A stretch of 64,000 nt of DNA, from NCBI GenBank assembly GCA_945859605.1, contig OX243821.1, forward strand, positions 18,851,935-18,915,934, written 5' to 3'. The notes below the pieces were generated by a model. That model worked only from the letters and a program-made list of their open reading frames with translations. It was not told the origin of the DNA and did no database searches. This document shows, piece after piece, positions 25,809 through 40,238 of the stretch (position 1 is its first letter; each line of letters opens with the position of its first letter). A program made the translations under genes and the position numbers. Source of the DNA: Lumbricus rubellus (Eukaryota; Annelida; Clitellata; Crassiclitellata; Lumbricidae).

Positions 25809-28800
25809 GCCGTGGCATTTAGAGACACTTTTGAGCACTGCGTTGGAGACGAGAACCTATAACCTGATTTTAATCATTTATAGCCTGAAAGATCTTTACT
25901 ACCTCGGGCAAAAAATAATTTAAAAATAAATAAGTAATAATAATAACGATAGTAATAATAATAACAAAAACACATGGGTGGGGTCAATCTCCATAACAGC
26001 ACATCATTCTCATCATAACTCTGAAATCATCCTTCCCCCATATTTCGCACACAAAACATCACTGTCTCCACTGTGTGTCTCTTCGTTTGGAAAAGCCTCC
26101 CCTTTGAAAGACATGCTCTTCTATATATATAAACGACTCAAGGCTTTCTTCTTTGGGTCATAAGCGCCTCTGAATAGCTATCTGGAAGATCTGCATTTTG
26201 AAAATCAAACCCTGTCAAGCTAAGAAGTTTTCTGGCAGCGAGCACTCTGAATAAGGCAATGCCGCAAGATTTTCAGTGCAAATGAGGCGCTATATAAACT
26301 CCGTAGACGGAACTAACAATGAGACCCTGACCTTGATCTGTCCATTCGACCGAGATGGTTCATCCCACTGAACGACGATTGTACTTGAACTCACTGAACG
26401 AACGCGGACATTCTGTGGAGCGGAACCAGGAACTTAAACAAAGGAACAACAAAGCAATCAATAAATCAATCAATCAATCACATCAATAAGCTATTTATTA
26501 GTTAGGAACATCAAATCAATCACCTCAATCAGTCAATGAGATCAATAAGCTATTTATTAATTCAAGAACTTATAAAGAGCCTCTTCAAGGGGTACTCAGA
26601 ATGAATGAATGAATAAGTGAATGACTGAATGAATGAATGAATGACTGAATGAATGAATGACTGAATGAATGAATGAATGAATGAATGAATGAATAAGTGA
26701 TGTTCGACGTTCATGACAGATTTATAAAAACAAGATTAAAATATTAATATCTCATCTCCCCGTTTTGTATGCTACAAGATGCACCATTCAGAAATTACCG
26801 GTAGTTCTGCAACTAATATAATCTGGGGCGAGCCTTTTTCCAGTTCCTAAATTCTGTTCGCTCAGCCGTCTTCGGCACCCTGGTTCACCACTTGCTGCAA
26901 AATACTGCCACTGGCCCACCATCAAAAATCGTTAGAAACCACTAGATTAGAGATATACGGATGACAAGGTAAACACGAGGATTATATTATATTATATTTC
27001 TCTTTTTCTTTCTTTATCCGCTATCGTCTTCATCTCTTTGTTCCTTGGGCAATGCCATCCCAACTATAGCCCAATCTCCTGCTTTTGATACTTAACAATC
27101 ATGGGAGATCCTCCCCCTGGAAGGACATGCCAGATTGAAGGTGGAGGTCACCTTCAATCTGGCAGGGGCATCTTCCAGTTCCCCACCTGTTTGATGATGC
27201 TCAAAGACATTTCTTTTTCCTCAGGGCGCCCAAGTGCAGAGCGCCTCTGAATATATAGCTATTCACTGCAAGAGACCTTTTTTTAAAACAACACAATACG
27301 ATAACAGAGGAAAGACTCTATATATATACATACATAACAACATATATATAAATATTTATATATAGGCCCATATATATAAAAATATAAATAATTATATATG
27401 TTATTATGCATGTATATATAGGTTCCCCTGTATATTATATGCAGATATGGGTACATATACAATGGGAAATGTGTATATATGGGGCCTATATATTATACAT
27501 ATTTGTATATATAATATATATGTTATATGTATGTATAAATGGGGTTCCCCTGTACATATACACATATATGCAGGTATGGGTATATAAAATGCAAAAATTG
27601 GTCTATATATAATTATAATTATAATATTTATATACACATCAAAATTGAAAGAGTCTATTCATTTTCTCCATCTTTATACAGTCATTCACACATCTGACCA
27701 CACACACACTCACCCGATTCCTTCGTCGTAACCTCAATCGTCTCGCTGGGTGCGCTCATTCCGATGGTGTTAACGGCCACCAGGTGGAACTCGTAGGTGG
27801 AATGTGGAACGAGTTCCGCCACAGTGTACTCGCTGTCCGTCACGTCCGTCACCTGGACGTACCCGTCGCCACCGGAAGCGGAACTCAAGCGGTAGCGGAT
27901 GACGTAGGACTCGGTGACGTCATCGTTTCCTGAGTCCCACGACAGAGTGACGGAGTCGGAAGTGACGTCAACGGCGATGACGTCAACGGGCGGTTTCGGA
28001 AGGTCTGGCAGAGGAAAAATAAAAAGTCAATGTACGCAGAAGTTTTGAAAAAGAACCGTATTAATGACAGGAGTTCATTTTGGAATGCAGCTCCGTACAA
28101 ATGGATTTGTGTAGTTGTAGAAGCATATTATATCTAGTTAGTTTAAAATCGCAAAATAGGTGATCGGATTGGAAGTAATTTACTATGGAGGATGGGAAGG
28201 GAAATAAAGGTTTAAGCAGTTTTAAAATGCCTTTAAAAGAGCAGGGCTTTTTTAACGTGCAGTTGTACACAAAATTTTGCAGTTCTAAATGGGTTTGCAA
28301 AGTTGTAGAAGCACTTCTGTGCCGTTAAAACTAGCTTAAAAGGTAAGTTTCCTTTGTTTTTGAGTAATTTACCATGGAGGATGCGAAAAGAAATAAGAGG
28401 TTGTGCAGTTCTAGAAACTTTGAAAGACAACGAATGAATAGTGAATGAATACAGACATACACACATAAAAAAAATTACAAACGTATACAAACATAAATAC
28501 AAATATAGACATTTAAATGTACAAACACATATACACATACAAACATATACCAACATACAAACATAAATACACATACAAACATATACAAACATACAAACAT
28601 AAATACACATATAAACATTTATATGTACAAACATATATACACATACATACAAGCATACATATATATAAGAACAAATATACACACAAACATAAATACACAA
28701 TGTATTACACATCCAAATATTTATATACACAAACATATATACATACAAGCACACACAAACAGACACACACAGACAGATACAAAGACAGTGAAGCACCCGT

Positions 28801-31800
28801 TGTATAAATACCTTTGAGCTTGACCTCCGCCTGTATGCTGATGACACCAAGGGTGGACGAAGCCTCACAAGTATACGTCGTCGACTCAGAAACGTTGGTC
28901 AATCGCAGCACGTTTATTCCGATGGGGGGTAGACTACCCTCGGGGGTCAGCTCCATCACCCCGTGCAGCCATTTGACGTAGGGCATCGGCGACCCTATCG
29001 CCACGCAGGTCAGGTTGACCGACCCCCCTGGCTTCACGTTCACGTCTTCCGGGCGACGAGAAAACTGGGGAGGAACCTGACGCTCTGTAACATTGAACAT
29101 GTAAGGACCGTTTTTATACACAGGACCGGCTTCTTGTAAAAAATTTTGGACGATAACCAGAGTTCCGGGAAATTTCACATCTTAATTACAAAATAAAAGC
29201 GATCAATTGATTACATCTATTAAGGCAGATTGACGAATAATAATGTTTGGAAAATAAAAAATGCCTTTGGAGATTCAAAACACAATCTTTAGCAGTATAA
29301 ACGGAATTTTAATTGGGGCGACATCTATCGTTGTGAGTGGTATGTTCACAAGTAACTGGTCCTCTGATATACAGTCCTTGCATTTAAGGTAAAGCATGGT
29401 ACTCAAAGGTATATTGTGGTCGGGTAATAACAGGTAAGCGATCCTAAGTAGTCAGTCTGTAGGTACGCATTAGGGCTGTACCGAACATTTGCCCTGTATT
29501 CGCTTTGGGGCCCAATAGAGGGCCAAATAGCTATTCGGTATTTGGCCGAATAGTATAAGTCGGACCGAATATAATTAAGTGATTGCGTGACAACTGTTTC
29601 TGCATATGCGGCTGATATACAAAGTGTACAGAGACTGGCAGAAGAAGGTAGTTGTAGGCTAAGCCTCTAAGGTATGGCAGAGACAAGGTATACGGAGAGT
29701 TTAAGAACAGTTCTTTAACAAAGGAAAGCATACCCTTGACGTAGACATAAACTCCGTTTGAATGTGCAACACCGACGTCATTCGTGGCGACACATTCGTA
29801 TTTGCCAACATCCGATTCCTGCGCTCGCTCGATCTGCAACTTTCCTACACAAATGCACAAGTAAATAAATGAAATTAAATGAATAAATAAATCAAAACAA
29901 TAAATGAATAAATAAATGAGTGAGTGAATGAATAAATGAATGCACAAATAAATAAATAAATAAATGAAATTAAATGAATAAATAAATCAAAACAATAAAT
30001 GAATAAATAAATGAGTGAGTGAATGAATAAATGAATGCACAAATAAATAAATAAATGAAATGAAATTAAATGAATAAATAAATCAAAACAATAAATGAAT
30101 GAATAATTAAATGAATAAATAAATCAAAACAATAAATGAATAAATGAATGAATGAATAAATGAATGTAAAAATCAATACATAAATGAATAAATAAATGAA
30201 TTAATGAGTACATAATTGAATGAATGAATGAATGAATGGATGAATGAAAATTCACAAATAAATACAGAAATAATTGATTACACGAATGAACAAATAACTA
30301 AATGAATGAATGAATGAATGAACAAATAAATAAATGAATAAAAGAATAAATAAAACAATAAATCAATCAATAAACTGCAGCATTAATAGTAACGCATCCA
30401 GGGCCGACCTTAGCCCAAATGGCGCACCATGCGTGCAAAGCATGCAAATTTTGCACCCCAGGCAAAGTTTTCGTAAAATATATGTTTAACTTTTCTATTC
30501 GAACGTCTAGCTCTAACCTCCTGGAATGCTCCTGATCCTTGGATTCGTCAGGTCTACCGGAAGGTAATCCTTGAGCCACGATATGGTTGCAGCTGGATCA
30601 GCCGTCACGATGCACTGTAGGACGTCGTTGTGGTTCTTCTCTATGACCTTCGTCGTCAGGTCTCGGATCTGCGGAAATCCGGGAGGAACTGGAAGAAGGA
30701 AGACAAACCAGTATGAGAATTGTGGAAAAATAACTGGGGGGTTGGCCTATGATAAACTTGAAATTGGGGTATGAAAAACATACTTTAACCTGGGGCTCTA
30801 AGAAAGACTGGGGTTGAACCCCCCAAACCCCCTGGCAATTCTCACCCTGAGACAAACTAATCTTATCCAACCGAATGCAGGGTGAGAATTGCGGGGGGCT
30901 GTTAGGGTTCAACCCCCAGTCTTTCTTAGGACCCCATAGTAAAGCTCTCATTGCACACGCCAAGTCCACATGAGTCAACGTCTGACCAACCCGCCCGTTA
31001 ACTTTCTACAATTCGATACACACTACCAAAAGCGTTTTCCAATCGTTAAAAAAAGACAATAAATTAAGAATCGTCTATTAATTCCAACTGACTCTTTTAG
31101 AATTATTCCTGTTCATTGCCATTGTGATATGCAAAAATATAATTACACGTTTGGGCAAATTGAGGGTTTTGGCAAGAGCAACGGTGCCAAGTGCACACCA
31201 ATCCGAGACGCTCACAGTGTATTAGGAAGACGCGGTGGTGTAGTGGTGGTGCCTTTGAGCCGGATGATTCCAGGTTTGAATCCAAGCCAAGCCGCCGCGT
31301 AGGGACCTTGAGCAAGGTCCTTCACTTGCTTAGGCATGAAACTCCTAAGCAGTATCTGCACTATAGTCGGGAGCGCCTCTGAGTAGCTAGAGCATGAAAG
31401 TGTGCTATGGCAAATGCGAGAAATAAATAAATACAACACTTTGATAATAACAACAGAAGAGAGGACGAAGAGAAAACTACCCCTTGAGCTATAGCCTACA
31501 GCCAGAAATGTTTTTGGTGTTTATCGATGTAAATGGCCGCATGATACAAAGAAATAATTTTTCGATTGGAAAATCATTTGGGGAGGGGGTGAACCCAAGA
31601 ATCCCGCCATTATAGACTATACGTCCAATGCAATCGATGAAAATTTATATAGCACCGGTCAAGATCCCTACTCAGAGGCGTTCCTGACCCATGCTGCATT
31701 GGAAAAGCAGCAGTGACATCGTAACAGCTCCAAATACAATACTTCAATTTACTGGCAATAATTTTCTTCTCTATGATCTTCGTAGCCTGTCCGTAAATGC

Positions 31801-34800
31801 GTTGAAATAATTACACGTTTTGGTAAATTGAGGGTTTTTATAAGAGCAACGGTGGTACGGAGTACGAAAAGTGTACAGCCGAGAGGAAGTAAGGAGTCAA
31901 ACAGATCCACAGGTAAACAAAAGATTTCACCAGATGTAAGTTTATTATGGGTTTCTTTTAGAACATAGTTTCAGGTTCTTTTGATCTCCTCATTTGACTT
32001 ACTGATCATTCAGAAAGCAGTTCTATACCTAGACATACTAATTAGCCTAATGGGCATAGTCTTGGGTAGATGACAAAGGGGTAATGCAAGGGGAGATGAG
32101 CATTGAGCAAGCCACTGGCTGGGTTGCCGAGAATCCTTAGGTAATTATTACAGGCGGTAACAACAAGCTATGACCCATCACATAATTAATTATAGCAGAG
32201 GAATTATACTGCAAATTTTTGAATACTACAATGAGAGTTCGAGCACTGCTACTACGCTGGTAGCGTCAATCCCATGCAAGCTGGAAGAGCAGCCCTCTTT
32301 ATTGTCAGTCTGGCCTGTTGCTGCTGCTAAACGACATTGCGTCAATGCATCATGTCAAGGATGACTAAAGTGTCGCCCTCCTCCTTTCTACAGGCTTGGG
32401 ACTGGCACTGCATTACCACTTCATTTGCTCCGACTCTGCAGATGAAATATTTAAGATCCCCCGCTTCCACGTTGACCTCTTGTTTGTAGGTGCACCTAAG
32501 ATTAAGTCTTGTTATAGTGCCCCTTCAAGCTCTCTCTCTCTACTCAGAGGCGCTCCCGATACAAAGCGGACACTGCATCGGAGTTTCACGCCGAAGCGCT
32601 GAGCAATTGTGATTGAAGGACTTGCCCAAGGTCCTTACGCAGCGAGGTGGATTCGAACCTCGAACCTTCCGGCTCCAAGGCAACGACGCCACCACTACAC
32701 CACCGTGCCCCACTATAAGGGAGGTGGCGGGAAACGATCCAGCTCTGCGTGCCGGAGTGTTAATATTACCGTAAAACTCTCCCTATATATACGTAGATGA
32801 CACAACGGTACAGTTTTAAGCTCGAACTCAATAAAGAGACCACGGAACGCAACATTGGCAAATACTCTCATCTCTCAGCGGATGCAATTCGTGACCCAGT
32901 TATGTCTCTGTAGTAGACGGAACAATCAACAGAAGAAGCACGAGGATGAATACTCTCAAGCGAGCGGACAGTTTTCATTGCCATCGTCAGCAACCGAATT
33001 ATAGGCGAATGCCCTCCCACTCTATCTCTTCATATCCATATCTTCACGTCCATATCTTCATAACTCCATATCTTCATAACTCCATATCTCCATACCCATA
33101 ATTATCTCCATATCATTATATCCATATCTTCAGACCCATATTTCCATATCTCCATATCTCCATATCCGTATCTCCTTATCTTCAGATCCATATCTCCATA
33201 TCATCACATCCATACCTCCATATCTTCAGATCCATATCTCCATATCTTCATATCACCATATCTCCAAATTTTCATATCTCTATATCCATATCCATGTCTC
33301 CATATCTTCATATACATATCTCGAAATCTTCATATCTCTGTATCTTCACATACATATATTCATATTCATATCTTCACATCCATATCTCCATATCTTCGTA
33401 TCCATATCTCGGAATCTTCACATCCATATCTTCATATTCATATATCCACATCTCTTCTACTCTTTGCTCTCGACTCCACCCACTCCCTCTCCATCTCGTC
33501 CTATCCATCCTTGCCACTCCATATTCTCCTTTATAACTTTTGAATCCTACATTTCTTCCTCTTCACCACATCCTCTTCCGTAATCTCCATATCTTCCACC
33601 CCATCTCCGCATCTCCATAATCTTCCTCTCTATCTCTTACACTTCATCTCCTCCTTTACGTCTCTTCCTGTTCATATCACCCTCTCCATCTCCTCTCTAT
33701 CATCCTCTCCATCTTCTCTCTATCATCCTCTCCATCTTCTCTCCATATCTTCCTCTCACTTTCTCCCTTTCCAAAGTGTCCTTTTTCGTCCTGCATATCC
33801 TATTTCTCCATCTCTCCTTACTCATATCTTCCTCCCCATCTCTTTGACTTCATCTCCTCCTTTATAAAGCCATCCTATCCTCCACATCTTCCACTCCATA
33901 TCTTTTTCTCCATCTCCCACTCCTCAGCCTGCCACAGCAAACACAGAATTCGCAAATCTACTCGATGCACGCATGGAATCCAGGAAGCAATGTCTGCCGA
34001 CACGCGACAATATTGCGCCTCTCGGTAAACATCATAAGCGCAGTCAGACACACATGCACACCTACATATACACACATACATATACACATACACACAGACA
34101 GACACATAGACACAGACCAAAGGATTCTATAGGAAGAAGAGCAGATATACTTAAAGCTAGACCTGAGGAAGCCATGAATATGAAGTGTTTATATCGAATT
34201 GGTTTTCTTATAGCCTCAGCATATGAGGATGGATGGCCAGTCCTCTCCCTTACCGTCTTATCTTCCCACCAAACAGCGCATGTACCCTGGGGCACGGTGG
34301 TGCAGTGGGTATGTTCATCGCCATGCAGCCGAAAGGTTGGAGGTTCGAATCCAGCTCAAGTCGCTGCGTAGGGACCTTGGGCAAGTCCTTCACTCACAAT
34401 TGCTCATCGCTTCGGCATGAAACTCCGATGCAGTGTCCGCGCTGCAGGCGGGAGCGCCTCTCAGTAGGGAGCATGAAGGGGTGCTATAACAAGTGCACAT
34501 ACAAACCCATCATAGTTGTGATCCATAAAGATGGAGCAGAAATCACAAGCCAAATTTCTGCTCTGGTTGAGGATTTGAACCCGTGACATCCATATCGATA
34601 CTATCTAACACAGTGGTTCCCAACCCTTTTTCACATTAGGGCCACTTTTTCTAAGTTGGAGGACACGAGGGCCACTTTTTTCTTAGATAAAAAACTTAGG
34701 GTGTTTAGGGGGCCACAATGCTAAAGTTTAATTAACTAAAAGCATATAAAATTGTTATAATTGATTCAAAATTGAATGTTTGATGTTATTTATAGACGTA

Positions 34801-35630
34801 AAAATAAAATTATTTGTGAAAGAAAATGATTATAATGTTCTATCCTGTCGAAATAGTCAATTTTTAAAATATATTTTTGTTATTTCTTTGAGAGATGAGG
34901 GCCATATTTGAGAACTGGCGGGCCATTGTTGGAGGCCTCGCGGGCCACGGGCTGGGAACCGCTGATCTAGCACGTTAACGACTACACTATGGAGCACCGG
35001 GTCACCAGCATAAAGTACATTGCACCAACAACTCATATAATATGGTGGCTTCCATTCCCGATCTGGAACTTACACAGCGCCAGGTCCCCCACCATCTCGG
35101 TCCTCTGTCTGTCTGTGTGCCTGTCTTTCTGACGCTCTATCTCTCGGTTTCTCTCTTACCCTCTGTCTCTCTGACATTCTGTCACAGTCTGTCTATCCGT
35201 CTGTCTGCGTGTATCTCTGTATCCCCCCAACCCACACAGACATGCAGAATAGTTATCTTGAAGGGCCGCTATATAAATTCCATAGCTCTATTATCTTAAA
35301 CGCAGAAAGCCATTTACAATCAGGCGATTCACTAGGGGACGGTTAACGCCGGTTAACACACGCAGACACGACAAAAGCCCGTTCGACTGCTGGTAACCTT
35401 CAGCGTGCGTTACTATCGAATGGTCGGTGCTTAACATTTCATTGCTAAAACCAGCTGGTAAATAGCTGTATACTGACCACCATGGATGGGAGGAGCATGA
35501 TAATACGCTCGCCAGAGTCGCCACACACGGAAGCTCAAAGGAGGAATCGGTCTATGCGGTTACATTTCTTGCGAAGTGGGCACTGGGCACTACCAAATTT
35601 GCGTGTGTGGATGTGTGTGTGTATGTTACA

Positions 35631-35668
<38 letters not shown>

Positions 35669-35888
35669 TGAGAGAGAGAGACAGACAGACAGACATACAC
35701 ACAGACAGAGACAAAGAGAGAGAGAGACAGAGAGAGTGAGTGAGTGAGAAAATAATTACAATAATAACAGAATACAATTTTTTAAGTCTCCGGATAATTT
35801 TTTGAAATCCCGAGGCATAAAAAAATAGAAAAATAAATAATAATAATAATAATAATAAATAATAATAAAAATAAAAATAATAATAACA

Positions 35889-35919
<31 letters not shown>

Positions 35920-36079
35920 GGGCCATACTGGACTGGTTTTTAAACACGTAGTTAGTAATAAGTCCCTGAGGGATCCTAAATACCTCGGGGCAAAAAAAAA
36001 ATAAAATAAAAAATAACAATAATAATAATAATAATAATAACATGGTCGCCGACGATTGCAGATCTTGTTTCATCCATTC

Positions 36080-36111
<32 letters not shown>

Positions 36112-36575
36112 ACTACTAATAATAATAATAATAATAATGCTACCTCCTACCTCAGCATTACGTCATCAATGCCTGGAGGAGCAGCCGAACATGCCGCGAA
36201 CCGGAAGTGCGCTAAATATTCAACCCTTCCGACCACCCATGATTTCGTCCCCATCGCCATCGAATCGCTGGGCCCCCTCAATCGGACAGGACGTGAATTC
36301 TTGATGGAGTTGGGGCGCCGAATGACTGCCGTCTCTGGGGACCCTCGGGAAACTTTGCACTTATTTCAACGTTTGTCAATTTGCACCCAGAGATTTAATG
36401 CCATAGCATTCAGAGGCACATTCGCACAACTCGCCGGGGTCGAGGACGACTGATCTGTCTAATTTACACCAGTTTTAGTTGAACGAAACAATTAGCACAT
36501 TATGCCTGTGTTTGTCAGGCGTTCTCTGTTCATCGCGCACAGTTAATTGATGTTGCACTGTTTGAAACGGAAATA

Positions 36576-36613
<38 letters not shown>

Positions 36614-36981
36614 GTTGGGCCGCCGCATGACAGAGGCACCGGGCGACACCCGAGAGACATTGCATCTGTTCCAGCGTTTATCAGTGTGCACACAACGATT
36701 TAACGCCGTGGCATTTAGAGGCACCTTTGAGCACGTTGGAGACGAGAACCTATAACCTGATTTTATTTTTTTTACACTTTTAGCCTGAGGGATCTTTACT
36801 ACCTCGGGCGCTAAAAAAATGAAAATAAAATAATAATAATAATAACAATAAATAGCGAGTACTTTAAAGAAATAGCAACAATGACAGTGGTTGCCAAGAC
36901 TATATTATGATAGCGTTGGCGGTAATAGTTGTACTGAAGATGATAACGATAAAGACAAACAACGCTTCCCGTCCGTCCGCA

Positions 36982-37076
<95 letters not shown>

Positions 37077-39821
37077 GACACACACACTCACACACACACA
37101 CACGCACATACAAACACGCGCACGCACACACACACACACACACAAACACACGCACGCACACACACACGCACACACAGACGAGACTTAGTGGAGCGTGCCA
37201 GAGAGTCACATCGGTCGACCGACGTGTAGGAGGAGAGGGCAAACAGGACACTTAGGACCCGAGGGAAGGGAGATAGGAAGAGGCTCGTGCCAAACCGGAG
37301 AGACAAGGAGACCAGATAGTGATGGAAATGGGAAAATCCCTCAGGATACTCACGATGGGAGAGATGGCCAACGGCTGAAGAGGAAGTCCCGCGTTTCCAA
37401 TTGGATGGGGGAGGAAGGAGGAGGTGGAAGGGGAAGCAGGGAGAGAGAGATAGAGAGAGAGAGAGATAGGGAGAGAGACAGAGAGAGAGACAGGGAGAGA
37501 CAGAGAGACAGACAGACAGAGAAAGACAGACAGAGACAGACAGACAGAGACATACAGACACACACAGACAGACATACAGACAGAGAGGATGGGATGGAGA
37601 GGAGGGAAGGCGAGAAGAAGGAGAGAAGTGGAAAGGAGATGAAGGGAAGGATAAGGTCATCGAAGCCCCTGATGATAAGATTGCACAACTGATTAATAAG
37701 GGTAGAAAGTGTGCGGCCCGAGGATGTGGATGAGGAGGAGCAGAGGGGCGGGAAAGTGGAGTAGGAAGAAGTGGAAGCAGAGGAGGAGGAGGAGCAGATG
37801 CGAGAATGAGAGAAGAATGGGAGGATGAAATAGAGGACGATTAGTAGGAGCTGGAGCAGGTTTGGGAGAAGAGATGCATATAATTATGGGAAGCGCAAGA
37901 GGGAGGAATATGGGACAGCACCAGCACCAGCAGCAGCGTGCACATGGACATTGAAGGAATGGATACCGGAGTGGCAGGAACGGATGAGATGCGGAAACAG
38001 AATGGTGCGAGAAAGTGGAGGAATTGTTTGCAGAGAGAGGACTGAGAGGAGGAGGAGAAGGAGAAGGAGGAGGAGGAGGAGGAGGAAGAAGAAGAGATAT
38101 TAATTTGAAGAAGATCGATAAAGAGAAGGAAGTGGCAGAGGATGAAAGTCGTATAGACTGGAGAGGAGAGCTGGAAGGATGGGTAGGAGGAGAAGAGAAA
38201 TGAGGAGGAGGAAGAGGAGGAGGAGGAAGAAGCTGTCACAAAGAAACAAAGAAAGGAGGAAGAGGAGGAGGAGGAGGAGGAGACTAAGACACATAAAGAT
38301 CAAAAAAGGACAATGAAGGAAGCAGGGATAAAGGAGATCTCTCTCTCTCTCTGTCTCTTAGTCTGTCTGTATGTTTGCCTGTCTCTGTTTGTCTCTTTCT
38401 GTCTGTCTGTCTATCTATATGTCTCTGTTTGTCTCTTTCTGTCTGTCTGTCTATCTATATGTCTCTGTTTGTCTCTTTCTGTCTTTCTTTCTTCCTGTCT
38501 GTCTCTATTTGTCTGCCTCTCTGTCGAAGAAAAAGAGAACGTCGGCTTCGATATGGAAGGTTGAGGATAAAGAGGAGCAGGAGGAAGAGGAGGAGAGGAG
38601 AAGGAGAGGCGGGGGTATACAAGCGGTGATGGAGGAGGGAGTCTGACAAGAGATAACATGCCACCACTCGCGGAATGATGTTACCCAAATACTCCAACCA
38701 TCAACCTATAATGCCGACAAACCAAATGCCAGAGAGTGGAGAAAAACTAACAGCTCAGATGGGAGATTTTAAGCACCTACATTAGGCGCAGAAGCTCCGG
38801 GCGAGAAACGGACGGCATCATAACATCGGCAATAAAACACTCTCCCGCGATAAAAACACATCTCGAATCCAGTTAATATTAATAGGTGTTTATTAAGCGT
38901 CGTAAAAAAATCGCTGGTGCTGAGTAGCTGAGAGTGAAGGACTCGCTCTCAACGGCCGTATACACAGCAGCCGTCTCTGTAAATATCAGTGTGTGTGTGT
39001 GTGTGTGTGTGCGCCTATAACTGTGTGGGGTGCGGTGTTGTAGTGGGTATGTTCGTTGCCTTGCAGGCGGAGGATTGCAGGTTCAATTCCACATCAAGCA
39101 AGTTATTCACTCGCAATTGCTCAGCGCTTCAGCGTGAACCTAATAATCAGTGTTCGCGCTGTAGTCGGGAGGGCTTCTGAGTAGTAATCTTGAAGGGGTG
39201 CTATAACAAGTATGCACTATACAAAAGCTCAAGAAGACGTCCCCGTATAACGGTATAATCAATCATTCCGTGTCCGCGCTGTAGTCGGGAGCGCCTCTGA
39301 GACTGAGTAGCGGTTGAGAACTTGAAGAGGCGCTATAACAAGTGCGCATACAAACAAACTGAATTCGGATTTTCACGCCAAAGCGCTGAGCAATTGCGAG
39401 TGAAGGACTTGCTTAGGGTCTCTACACAGCGACTTGAGGTGGATTCGAACCTGCAACCCTTTGGCTGCAAGGCAACGAACATACCCACTACACCACCATG
39501 CCCCACATAAATAAATGGGCCAACAAGGGTCAACCGACACGCCGTTCTATCCTCCATTATCCTAACATCATAACCCAATTAGTGCACAACCCTTTTGATG
39601 AGCTGTCAGACAACTTCATGGGGGTCGGACACCATCAGCCATGCATATGATATACCCATATATTTGATGATTGAAACATTGAGTCATAACACATTGCTAC
39701 ATTGCTACATTGTCAAACTGCCTTGCTGGCATAACCACATGCAATCTTCTTAGCCTATAGCCTCAGGCAAACAGATATAAACAAGGAAACGTGTACAGAG
39801 CACCGATATATATATATATAT

Positions 39822-39885
<64 letters not shown>

Positions 39886-40040
39886 ATATATATATATGGA
39901 ACACTCGGCTGCAATATACACTATACACTAGTATACAGTGTAATATGCATCAATATAAACACCATCATAAAATCTAAACGCTAATGGCATGTACTACAAT
40001 ACATACGGATAATGAAAGGTATGTAGGCTACATATAAATG

Positions 40041-40076
<36 letters not shown>

Positions 40077-40207
40077 GTTACATACACATTACATGCATTA
40101 AAATGCTCTGGCCAATTCCACTCCACATGCACTAAAAGTTAATGAATCATTGGTTTTACATACATACATAAATACATGTATACATACATACATACATACA
40201 TACATAC

Positions 40208-40238
<31 letters not shown>

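Noticed and set aside
36811..37692. Cys/Val-rich and Thr/His-rich ORFs
   Set aside because: Direct translations of (CA)n and (GA)n microsatellites.
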